A stretch of 64,000 nucleotides of DNA from Dermatemys mawii (taxonomy: Eukaryota > Chordata > Testudines > Dermatemydidae): positions 363,102 to 427,101 of the forward strand of contig ML677460.1 of assembly GCA_007922305.1 (NCBI GenBank). Direction: 5' to 3'. Positions 1 through 10,200 of this stretch are shown piece after piece. The translations under genes were made by a program, and so were the position numbers. The notes below the pieces were generated by a model. The model did not search any database. It had not been told where the DNA came from and saw nothing but the letters and a program-made list of their open reading frames with translations. Position 1 is the first letter of the stretch. Each line of letters opens with the position of its first letter.

Positions 1-89
1 TTGCTGAATTTGACCCCCTTTCCCCAAGCCGTCACACGGGACCTGCCTCAAATACCCGAAGTCATGATTTAATAAACCGAGCCTGCCCC

Positions 90-2564
90 ATGCGAGAAGT
101 AATGTCCCCCACTGGCCGAACATCTTTCCTCTATGCCCCCTTTACTACCACGGACTTATTTAATTGGAAAAGCCAAAACCCCTCTTACAGGGAAAATCCC
201 ATGGTACAGATAAGGGTGGGTGGCAAGGAATATAAAGCTCTAGTGGATACCGGGGCTACGTGTTCTATGATCCCTGCAAAACCCCCTTCTGCTGAAGAAA
301 GCGGAAAACATGTAATAATAGAAGGAATTGAGGGAAAACAGAGTAAACTGCCTGTATATAAGCCCTTGCTTACAAAAATCGGGGACAATATGCTAGAGCA
401 TGCCTTTATTGTTTCACCTACATGCCCTGTTGCTCTGTTAGGACGAGATATCCTAATCAAACTACAAGTTGAAATCTTTTTCCAAGAGCAGATTGTAGTA
501 CACCTACCAGGAAAACAGGGTTCAAACTATCAAATGGCCCTCTTTAAGAAGAAGTCACCTACCTGCACAGGGAACATTGAAGACTTAGAAGGAATAAACC
601 CTGATGTATGGGCAGATGGAAACCATCCAAGGGCGACATCTGTACCCCCTGTGAAAATACTACTAAAAGAAAAAGAAAGCCCTGTCTGTGTAAAACAGTA
701 CCCTTTGTCAAAAGCAGCTCGTCTGGGCTTAAAGCCCCTCATTGAAAAATTCAAGCAGTGGGGCTGGCTAGTGGAGGGGTCATCCCCTTTCAATACCCCC
801 ATATTGGGAGTGCCTAAACCAGATGGTACCTATAGATTGGTGCATGACTTAAGAGCAATAAATAAAAAGGTTATTGTAGACCACCCTATGGTCCCGAACC
901 CTCACACCATTCTAACACAGATTCTGCCTGCAGCAGCTGTTTTTACAGTGTTGGATTTAAAGGATGCTTTCTTCTCAATACCATTAGAAAAGGAAAGCTG
1001 GAAATTGTTTGCTTTTGAATGGGAGGACCCAGAAACTCACTATAAGACTCAGTTAATGTGGACTGTTTTACCTCAAGGTTTTGTGTCATCCCCCCCTCTT
1101 TTTGGAACAGCATTGCAGAAAGATTTAGAAAACTGGAAAAGCCAGCATTCAGAGATTGCCTTGCTCCAGTATGTTGATGACTTGTTAATTGCCAGTCCTG
1201 ATCTGCAAGTGGGGAAAAGAGCAACCGAGTCTCTGCTAAATATTCTAGGGGAGAAAGGGTATAAAGTTTCACGAGAAAAAGCCCAGATATGCCAACCGAA
1301 GGTTACCTTCCTGGGATATGAAATTGAGAAAGGGGTACAAGCTGTCAGCAAAGAGAGAATCAGGGCAATTCAAGATATGCCTGCCCCAACCAACCCTAGA
1401 GAACTACGAGCCTTCTTAGGTCTGACTGGATTCTGTAGACTATGGATCCCAGACTATGGTAACAAGGCTAAACTTTTATATGAATCTCTCACTAAGGAAG
1501 GCCTCACAAATTGGAAATGGACTAGTGAGCATCAGCATGCTTTTGAACTGTTAAAAGCAGCCTTAATGCAGCCTCCGGCTCTCATTATTCCTAATGAGCA
1601 TAAGCCCTATAGACTCTACGTACATGAGAATAAGGGCATTGCTTCGGGAGTTCTAACTCAGCCGGTAGGCCCAACCTGGAAACCTGTGGGCTATTACTCA
1701 AAGGTACTGGACCCGGTAGCCAAGGAGTGGCCGGCTTGCCTGCGAGCTGTAGCAGCAACTGCAACCATAGTGACAGAAGCCCAAAAGATAGCAATGGGAG
1801 CAGATATGGACATACACACCCCACATGGGGTCCCCCAGATTCTTGGAATAGAAGGTGGGAAATTCTTAAGCCCTTCTCGACAATCCAGATATGAAATCTT
1901 CCTATTGTCTAACCAAGGGCTTACATTTAAACATACTACAGCTTTAAATCCAGCTACCCTTCTCCCTCAGCCAGGACCACCTAACCATGATTGTTTAGAA
2001 GCACTTACAGAGATGGTGCTAATTCGACCAGACCTGCAGGACGATTCTCTGGAAAACCCAGACGAGGAATTTTTCATGGACGGATCTAGCAGTATGGTAC
2101 AAGGCACCAGACAGACGGGCTGCGCTGTTGTGACCCTGACTGAAATACTGTGGAAAGAGAAGCTCCCCGCCAGCTGGTCAGCGCAAGCAGAACTCACTGC
2201 ATTGACACGAGCCCTCTGGCTGGGGACAGACAAGAGGTCTGTATTGTCTTCTCTCCACAGATTCGCTGCACCCTTCCAGAATCTGCCCCTGGACACTCCT
2301 ATCCACAACTTCCAGCCAGGAGATCAGGTGTTGGTACAGAAGTGGAAAAAGGACCCTTTGTCTGAGAGGTGGGATGGACCTTATCAAGTTTTACTCACAA
2401 CACACACGGCTGTAAAACTTGAGAACAGTGACAAATGGACACATTGTTCACGTATTAAAAAGTACACCCCACCTCTCCCCCGGAATCCTGAGACTCCACC
2501 TAAGGACGACTGGACTGTTACTCGCCTGGATCCTCTGCGACTCCGACTTAACCGTGTTCAGTAA
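90..2564 (+). CDS. pol: ERV gag-remnant/pol fusion reading frame, internally deleted
   Basis: This is one uninterrupted frame of 824 codons. Residues about 14-37 resemble the start of a retroviral capsid. They run directly into a protease with DTGA at residues 53-56 and a later LLGRD helix near residue 120, so most of gag is missing. The RT follows, with DLKDAFFSIPL, LPQGF and YVDD at residues 361-364. RNase H keeps its first Asp (664, in FMDGSS) and the AELTAL helix. It then breaks near residue 712 into sequence that resembles only the last part of integrase (GDQVLVQKW, WDGPYQVLL). The zinc-binding and catalytic core of integrase are absent. The ATG at 90 is simply the first in frame; coding sequence continues upstream. 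The open frame has survived two large deletions, but the product could not integrate. Family-level assignment is secure. Confidence 0.9.
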   Translation: MREVMSPTGRTSFLYAPFTTTDLFNWKSQNPSYRENPMVQIRVGGKEYKALVDTGATCSMIPAKPPSAEESGKHVIIEGIEGKQSKLPVYKPLLTKIGDNMLEHAFIVSPTCPVALLGRDILIKLQVEIFFQEQIVVHLPGKQGSNYQMALFKKKSPTCTGNIEDLEGINPDVWADGNHPRATSVPPVKILLKEKESPVCVKQYPLSKAARLGLKPLIEKFKQWGWLVEGSSPFNTPILGVPKPDGTYRLVHDLRAINKKVIVDHPMVPNPHTILTQILPAAAVFTVLDLKDAFFSIPLEKESWKLFAFEWEDPETHYKTQLMWTVLPQGFVSSPPLFGTALQKDLENWKSQHSEIALLQYVDDLLIASPDLQVGKRATESLLNILGEKGYKVSREKAQICQPKVTFLGYEIEKGVQAVSKERIRAIQDMPAPTNPRELRAFLGLTGFCRLWIPDYGNKAKLLYESLTKEGLTNWKWTSEHQHAFELLKAALMQPPALIIPNEHKPYRLYVHENKGIASGVLTQPVGPTWKPVGYYSKVLDPVAKEWPACLRAVAATATIVTEAQKIAMGADMDIHTPHGVPQILGIEGGKFLSPSRQSRYEIFLLSNQGLTFKHTTALNPATLLPQPGPPNHDCLEALTEMVLIRPDLQDDSLENPDEEFFMDGSSSMVQGTRQTGCAVVTLTEILWKEKLPASWSAQAELTALTRALWLGTDKRSVLSSLHRFAAPFQNLPLDTPIHNFQPGDQVLVQKWKKDPLSERWDGPYQVLLTTHTAVKLENSDKWTHCSRIKKYTPPLPRNPETPPKDDWTVTRLDPLRLRLNRVQ

Positions 2565-2565
2565 C

Positions 2566-3512
2566 ATGTTTGTGTTCCACATTTTAATTGGATATGTCTT
2601 TGTATGTATGTATAATTTAACCCCTAGAGGTTTCCAAGCATACGCAAACACTTGGGTATCATTGGCAAGGTTAGCCTTGAATTCATCTATCTTTTGCCTG
2701 CCAAATACATATGCTGTAGGTAAAATTATGGAAACATGTTTTCTTGGCATTAGTACAACCCCTTCCACATTGAAAAATTACACACACTTAAAAATTTTTG
2801 CCAAAACGATGACGTATGATGATTTGTATGAAATGGGCCAAATATGTTTTCATTTTTGGTTGCAAATGTAACACCAGCTGCCCAGTGTGTCACTTTTGAA
2901 GGTGCCACTCAGTATATTCATGATCTCACAAACAAAGAGTTGGTCTGTAATCAGACCACTACTCAGTCATTTGCTTATGGACCTTATGCTTATGCTTCTC
3001 CCCCATGGCTGGTTTTTTCCTTTGTGGGCGCACCGCTTATTCATATGTACCAGCTAACAGCTCGGGTGGGCCCTGCACAGTAGGGAGAGTGGCACCCCTT
3101 ATTGTCCCTGTTCCCCAACATAACACCAAAAGATATAGACGGGGAAACATACCATTGGCCCCTCCTGTAAGTCAGACATTACACTATTCTCAGACAGGGA
3201 CACAGCTGTTCTGAGTTTACTGGCCTTTGTTGTTTTAATATTACTGATAAGAAAACTTCCATTGAAAAGGATTTATACAACTTAAAGGAACTAGTGCATG
3301 GGATAAAGCAAACTCAAGGTTTCGATTTTTGGTCATGGTTGCCTAATGTTGATGACTGGATAAAAACTCTCATAAAGGGAGGAATCTATTTTGTATTAAT
3401 AGTATTAGTTATAGGATTGTGTTTTTGTTGTGTTATCAATTGTATTCCATTGTTATGTCAACAAACCCCACCCAGGAGAGCTAAGCTAGCTCTGCTCCCC
3501 GATAGAATGTAG
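2566..3512 (+). pseudogene. env: Broken ERV envelope gene
   Basis: The ATG at 2566 overlaps no pol codon and opens a frame with a hydrophobic, signal-peptide-like start followed by a surface-subunit-like stretch. This frame stops at 2871. SU-like sequence resumes in another frame (2844-3083), and a third piece (3294-3512) carries a WSWLP motif, a hydrophobic membrane-spanning segment of about 25 residues and a Cys-rich cytoplasmic start (CFCCVINC). At least two frame breaks and stops separate the pieces, and no complete fusion-peptide region is readable. This is an env remnant in the expected position between pol and the polypurine tract. Confidence 0.8.
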
Positions 3513-3540
3513 AAGAAATCATCTTTAAAGAGGAAGGATT

Positions 3541-4025
3541 TGTTAAGAAAATGATTGTTAGGAAAATGTAACTTAGAATGTTGTAGTATGATTTTAAAAT
3601 CATCTTAGATTTATAATCTCACTCCCTGTATATGTACTATTGACCCCTAGTTTAACATGCATTTTAAACTTGCATTCACCCTGCCACAGATGTGCAGGCA
3701 TCATAGCGTCTAAGTACCCCTAAGTGTTTTGAACCTCCTGTTTACCAGACATGTAAATGAAATAGATTAAGACCAACAATGGATGTAATAGCCATTAAGT
3801 GTTCCCACCTGTGTAAATGGATTGAAAGTCCCCCTCCCTTATCAACACAGGGGTATAAAATATCTACACACATGTATTGAGTTGAGCCAGTTGTTTGGGT
3901 GATAACCCCTTCTGACTCCTTATTGCTTGCAATAAATCTTGTTTTTCCAGAAGTCTACTGAGTTATGCCTGTCCTTTGAGGTATATTGGACTGAACTCCA
4001 AAGGAAATAAGCAGTTTTTGCAACA
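3541..4025 (+). repeat. ERV 3' long terminal repeat
   Basis: A purine-rich tract (about 3526-3538) ends just before TG at 3541. The interval ends in CA at 4025, giving a plausible TG...CA LTR of about 485 bp. Inside are a TATA box (3854-3860) and an AATAAA signal (3931-3936) 71 bp later, the normal spacing for U3-R in class I LTRs. The exact right edge is inferred because no 5' LTR is present for comparison. Confidence 0.75.
3854..3860 (+). promoter_or_regulatory. LTR TATA box
   Basis: TATAAAA in the U3 region of the LTR, 71 bp upstream of the AATAAA signal at 3931-3936. Confidence 0.7.
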
Positions 4026-4171
4026 CTAGGAGTGACCGGTTCTTGGGCCGGCTCGCACTGATCTCGAGAGGTATTTTGGCTTCAGTGAGAGCAGGCCCAT
4101 ATTTGCAGGACAACTCCCCCACGGCCCCATCCAGCATTGGCCTGCCAAGGTTCCTGTGTGCCCAGCCTCAC

Positions 4172-4293
4172 CCCTGGTAGTTGGCTTCATCTGCTTTGCT
4201 CCGCGTCTCCTTCAGGCAGGACTCCAGCGTTTCTGCCTCCTTCTGGCTCCTCTCCAGGGCCCCACGCAGAGACTCCAGTTCCTGGACCGTACG
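4172..4293 (-). CDS. Coiled-coil exon of the unrecognised gene
   Basis: 122 bp between the acceptor GCTCCCAG and the donor GTGAGG. It encodes about 40 residues with strong heptads ([19 protein letters not shown], then [17 protein letters not shown]). It sits only about 150 bp right of the ERV LTR, so any later exon must lie beyond the ERV. No other reading of this segment looks protein-like. Confidence 0.72.
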
Positions 4294-7200
4294 CTGGGAG
4301 CAGAGGGGAGGAAAAGTGTCAGGAAAGGCACGTGTCCATCTCCCTGCCCTGCTGCCCAGGCCCTTCGCCTCACCACAGGCCCAGGTGCCGAATGGGAGCA
4401 GAGTCCAGGCAAGACAGGTTTCCCCCAGACAGTGATACACACCACTGTTGCTCATGAGTAACACGAGTATGGACTGGACCTCCCCCTTCCTCTGGCAACC
4501 CAACAGCAGTGCTCAGCTGGGGCTCTCTTGCTGACAGATCCAAATACTTCCTTCAGCAAGAACTTCGCCACAATGGGCCTAGGACTCTGTAGCTTCCTGC
4601 CAGGCCTGGCAGGGCCAACGTGACAGATCCGCCCTGCAGGCCCCAAGCAGGTGCTGTGAGGAGGGGCTGGAGTCCATCGGCCCCCTCCACTAAGAAGCAA
4701 GAACACAGGCCCAGGATGAGGCCAGGCTGCCCCTGCCACAGGGAACTCCCCACTTGCCTGGCCAGATTATAGAAGGAAATGAGCTTACCCTGTCTGGGGC
4801 CCATCACCATGGTACGTGGGCACGACAGATTCCATGGAAGGCCAAGTTTACACTTCAAAGTTTTGTCAGCCCAACTACATCACTCAGGATGGGAGTTTTT
4901 TATGCCATAGCTGTGCTGACAAATGCCCCGGGGTAGGCATGATTCTACCAGCAACAAAGGGCTTCTTTTGCCAGGATAGCTCCTTTGCTCACTGAATTGG
5001 AATAAGCTATACCAGCAAAGGCCCTTTTTCTCCAGTATACTCTGCATCTCCGGTAGGAGGATTTGTCAGTATAGCTAGTACCAGTATAACCAGTATGAGT
5101 ATAACCAGTATAGCTAGTACCAGTATAACCAGTATGAGTATAACCAGTATAGCTAGTACCAGTATAACCAGTATGAGTATAACCAGTATAGCTAGTACCA
5201 GTATAACCAGTATCAGTATAACCAGTATAGCTAGTACCAGTACAGCAAAATTCTTGAGTGTAGATTAGTCCCAAGCCTCTGCCAAGTCCTGGCCAGGTGC
5301 TTTCTCCAAATCCCGCATGTCCCAAGGCCTCTCTCCCGGTGCTGGAAGCTGTCCCAGGACAAACAATGTGCAAACACAGAAGGAGCGCCAAAAAGCAGGT
5401 GGTCTAGGGCTGAGGATAGCAGGGGACCAGCAGAAGATCACACGTCCATCCATGATTCACGCTGCTCTGTACTGGGAGCCAGTTCTCCCACCCACACTCC
5501 AAGCCTCCCTTAAGCTCTCTCCATGGCTGGAGCTGCAGGGTCCCATCTCCGTGCCAGCCCCTTGGTCCGATCATAACTCTAACCTCACCAGCAACACCCT
5601 GTCTTGCCTGAGCAGCGGCCACTGTCTCTGGACACAAAGTGCATGTGAACAAGGATGGGACCCGATGGCTCTGAGGGGTCGCTGCAGGCAGCTGCTTTGC
5701 AGCAGAGTGTGATGTCTCTGCCCTGGTGCCTCTGCTGGATGGGGCTGCTGACCCCAGGCTGCTGCGAAATTACCTTTTTCTGACCCAGGATGTCACTCAG
5801 GGACACGTCAGCCTCGTGCAGCTGGGATTTCCTCTGCACCAGCCTCTCCTCTTCAGCACCCAGGTCCTGTGCAATGAATCAAACACACGGCTCGCTATGT
5901 CTATGACCTACCCTAGCAGCACGTCCCAGCTCTGCCCCAGAGCCCCGTCCAGCAGCTGACACAACCTGCCTCCGCCACCCCAACAGCTTCTCCTCTGCAG
6001 ACAGCAGACAGGTCCTCTGCCCTGAGTTCCCATGTTACTACCCAGTCACGCTCTGGGTTTGCTGTTGTGCACGTGCATTAAAGCACAATCTTTGCACACA
6101 TGACCATGTGCAAGGGGACAGACTCCAGCTTGCCTGGGCAAATGGAGGTTACTGATCTCTAATTGGGGGTCTCTGTCTGTATCCCACGTGGGGGCCCAAC
6201 ACAACATGCACCCAAGTCCGGACACTACCAAACAGTGTATGTTGGCCAGCACACGTGTAGCAGTTTTCCTCATTCTCCAGACTGGGGCAAAAGAGGCAGT
6301 GTGGGCTGATGCCTCTCCAGTTCCTCTTCGTACCATGAATCCAGCAGGATCTGAAGGACGGAGGGCGGACAGTGGGATACAGACAGGGACCACACCCCTC
6401 GAAGAACACCCCGTTACAGGGAAGTAACTTCCCTTTCTTCTTGAAGTGCTGGTCTCTATGTGTATCCCATCTGTGGGTGACTGACAAGCACTATTCAGCA
6501 TGGAGGGGGGTGCAAGGGTGCTAGCAAGAAAGATGCTTGAAGTACAAGTCCCACTGCTGCATCCACAGCAGAGGCCTAAACGAGCACGTCATATGTTTTG
6601 TGAATGTGCGAATGGAACTCCAGGTAGCTGTTCTGCGTCCAGGGCCGGTGCAAGGATATTTTGTGCCATAGGCGAAACTTCCACCATGCACCCCCCTTCC
6701 CCGTTCCTCCCCTGGGAGCATCACTTATTATAAACTTTCAAAATACTTTCAAAAATACCCCCTTTTTAGTCACGTATACTTCCCTCCTTCATATCAAAAT
6801 CTACTACATTTTATTCTACCTTTAGAATAGCCAATTACTGTTATGAATAACATTTATAAAATTAGAATGGCGGATACTCCATAATACAACAACTGACAAT
6901 ATCCATATGACAAATTTCAACAACCTACACACGCATATTCACACATAAACATATACACTCAAATACTCAACACACACACACACACAACTGACACAAACTA
7001 TTAGTGAAATGATGCAGCAGCACTTGTCAGAGTCTTAGATCTGAAACAACTCAACACAAATAGTTTGCCTCAGTCGACAACCTCCGAAAACCAGTAAATG
7101 CAGCAATACAAACAGCCTGTCCGAATGGGGAACGGCTACAGGCGATGAGAAAAATGACGTCATTGCCATTTGTACCGTAGTGAAGCAGGACGCTTGTGCC

Positions 7201-10200
7201 CCAACGCAGAGCTGGCGTAGGCTAGAGCTGTAATGTACGAGAGAACGAGAACTTAACATGCACGTTCAGCGACGTGTCTCTTTTCTTTATTCATTCATTT
7301 TCCAGCAATAGTGTAAAAAAAAAATTTGGGCACCGCTTTTTGCCGCCCTAGGCGGCTGCCTAGTTCGCCTAGTGGTTACACCAGCCCTGTCTGCGTGTGT
7401 CCAGCAATGGTACTTTCTAAAGCGATGCTGTGGAGGAAGCTTGTGCTCTCCTGGAGCGTGCCCTTCCCTCATCAGGTGGACGGATATGTGCTAATCGGTA
7501 GCACCCAGAGATCCATCTGGAGATTCTCAGAGCAGATTATCGCTTCTCCTCGCAACCTGTCTGCTATGGCAAGAAATAGCCTAGGTGATCTGCTGATAGA
7601 TTTGGTCCTCTGCAGGTAGAATTCTAAGGGGTGTCTGAGTCAAGGGAGCAGAGGGCTGGGAAAGGAAAGGAAGCAGGTAAGTGGATAGTGAGGTTGACAG
7701 GGCATTCAGAAATAATTTTTTTGTGGGGGGGGAGAGTTAGAATGTAGACAAAGAGATTTTTTTCCTGGAGACAAACAGTGGGATGACTCCAGACACCCTC
7801 TCGGGGCCGCAGAATAGGCTGCAGAACAGCCAGAAGCCAGTGCAGAAAGTCCTGGACCTCCTCTGGAGGTCACTGGCTATCCCCCAAAGCAGCTCTCGGT
7901 ACTGCCTATGGTTGTCCAGCAGAGAGGGTGAGGATGGAACGACAGCTGCAGCCAGAGATGGAGGCCAAGATTCCTGTCAGTACTGTATCTGCAAATCTGG
8001 GTCTCCGTGCTCCTCGTACTCTGTCAGATCTGGTGAGTGCCGAGGTGTGGTGGGATTCATGGATGGATTCAGGGCATCTCCCACAGGAACTCCAGAGGCC
8101 CCAATATGGCCAAAAGGAGGGATTGATCAGGAGGGAGAACCCCCACAGCATCAGGTACTAGTGGTCCCTGGAGACATCACATCAGGGAGGACGGGGCTTA
8201 GATCTCTGCGAGGAGATGACTGATCAGCCAGAGCGTACGATCACTCTGAGAACTGCTCTTCTCCAGCGGTGGGGTGGATAGTACCGGAGGGCGCATGCTC
8301 CTGCCTGGAGACTGGAGAGGGGACGGCTCCCGTGACATTGTTTTGTCCTCTGGCAGAGCAATAGTGACAAGAGTCCTGTGGCACCTTACAGACTAACACA
8401 CGTATTGGAGCATAAGCTTTCACGGGCTAGTACCCACTTCGTCAGATGCATGCAGATCCAGATGAACACGGCTACGCCTCTGAGTCTTGGCATAGCAATG
8501 TCTCTCAGAAGGACTGGGCCGGTGAGGAGAGGAGACTACGGAGAAGGGAAGAAGATATCCTCTGGTATAATGTAGCTGTCCGGACAGCCCGGTGGTCAGG
8601 GACAACCAAGGCCAGTGCAAGGATATCTTGCGCCTTAGGCGAAACTTCCACATTGTGCCCCCCTTCCCCCTCGGTTTATCGAGGGGCAAATCCCAGCAAA
8701 CCTTTATAGACCCCCAGGGGCCAGCCGTGATCAGGGGCTGCTCCCCAGACCATGTTCCTCCTCCCCACCCCGAGTTCCCCTAGAGGGTACACAGCCCCCA
8801 TGAGCCCTCCCCACCCCACTGGGCCCCCTGCCCCGAGTCCACTCAATGGTTTTGCCGGGCTTGGGCCACTGCAGCAGCTTCTGCACCGTGCCAATGTCTC
8901 CGCCTTCACCGCCTGCATCAGCTCCTGGTCCTTGCCCATGGCGAGCGGCCGGGCGTGGTGGGAGCGGGCTGCCCTCAGAGGCCGAGCATCCCCTGGCCAG
9001 GATGCGGTTCACATGCCTGGGAGCCACAGAGCCCGAACGCGGCGAGGGGACGAACCAGGGGGGACCATGGGGCCGGCACCCACGATGCATCTGCTACAGG
9101 AGCCCCTGGGACGGGGGGTGCCAGGCCACAGCCTCAGCAGGAGTAGAGTTACCATATTCGAACTTTCAAAAAAGAGGACACTCCATGGAGGTGGGGGGGA
9201 GCCCTGCCCCCTATCCACACCCTCCCACTTCCTGCCCCCTGACTGCCCCCTACAAAACCCCCAACCCATCCAACCCCCTGCTCCTTGTCCCCTGATCAAC
9301 CCCTCTCGAGACCCCTGCCCCTAACCACCCCCCGGGACCTCACCCCGACCTGTCCCGACTGCCCCAACCCTTATCCACATTGCCCCTTCCCCCAGAAGCC
9401 CCGACCCATCTAACCCCCCTGCTCCCTGTCCTTTGACTGCCCCAACCTCTCTCCACACCAATGCCCCTTGACAGGCCCCCTCAGAACCCTAGACCCATCT
9501 AACCCCCCCTGCTCCCTGACTGCCCCGACCCCTCTCCACACCCCCTTCCCCTGACAGCCCCCCCCCCCCCAGAATCTCTTATCCATCAAACCTCCTTGCT
9601 CCATCCCTTGACTGCCCCCTCCAGAGACCCCCTGCCCCTTCTCCAACCCCCCGGCATGCTACTGCAGACACGCTGCCTCGCTCCTCCACGGATCGCACAG
9701 CCCGGCCCCTGCTGCGCTGGGCTGCAGGGGAGGGGGATGGAGGACAAGAACAAGGAGGAGGGGAGGGGAGGAGCTCTAGAGCTGCCAGAGGTCTCGATGC
9801 GAGCGGCCTGGCTGGTTTGTGGGGGGCACGGCTACTCCCCGCTAGCGGCGCCGCTGCCTTTGCGGGGCTGCTGCCCCCCTGCGCACACTGCGCTGGCTTC
9901 TCCATGGCTGGGGCTCCTTGGCTCCTCTATGCCGGCCGCCTGGGATACCCCAGTGTAGCAGGGGCCGCTCGGCGCCCTGGGCGGGGGGCAGGGAGGCTGG
10001 GACCAGCCCATGGGGCAGGGCACCACCTTTTGGCACCTCTCAAATCTTGGCACCCTAGGTGACCAGCTAATTCGCCTAGTGGTTGCACCAGCCCTGGGGA
10101 CAACGATTCCGACACGTCCCAGGAAGCCGTAGCCGGGCTCGGTCTTTAGGAGGATGGGACAGCACAGAGGAAGAAGCAGACCCAACACTTCTGGATGGAG

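Larger units (their letters stand above)
1..4025 (+). mobile_element. Degenerate class I (gammaretrovirus-like) endogenous retrovirus, 3' part with 3' LTR
   Basis: The stretch reads in order as a gag remnant, aspartic protease, reverse transcriptase, partial RNase H, the C-terminal tail of integrase, a broken env, a polypurine tract and a 3' LTR. The RT style (LPQGF and YVDD motifs) and the tail of integrase directly before env fit class I ERVs. The 5' LTR, primer binding site and 5' gag lie outside the window, so LTR-LTR divergence and the target duplication cannot be read. Large internal deletions and a broken env make this a defective fossil copy. Confidence 0.93.

Noticed and set aside
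4945..5391. 148-codon minus-strand frame with a 13-residue repeat
   Set aside because: Produced by a 39-bp minisatellite, with no splice or promoter context.
5599..5640. Possible 39-bp micro-exon between the two coiled-coil exons
   Set aside because: Splice dinucleotides and phase 0 fit, but the encoded 13 residues break the heptad pattern and the segment is too short to judge.
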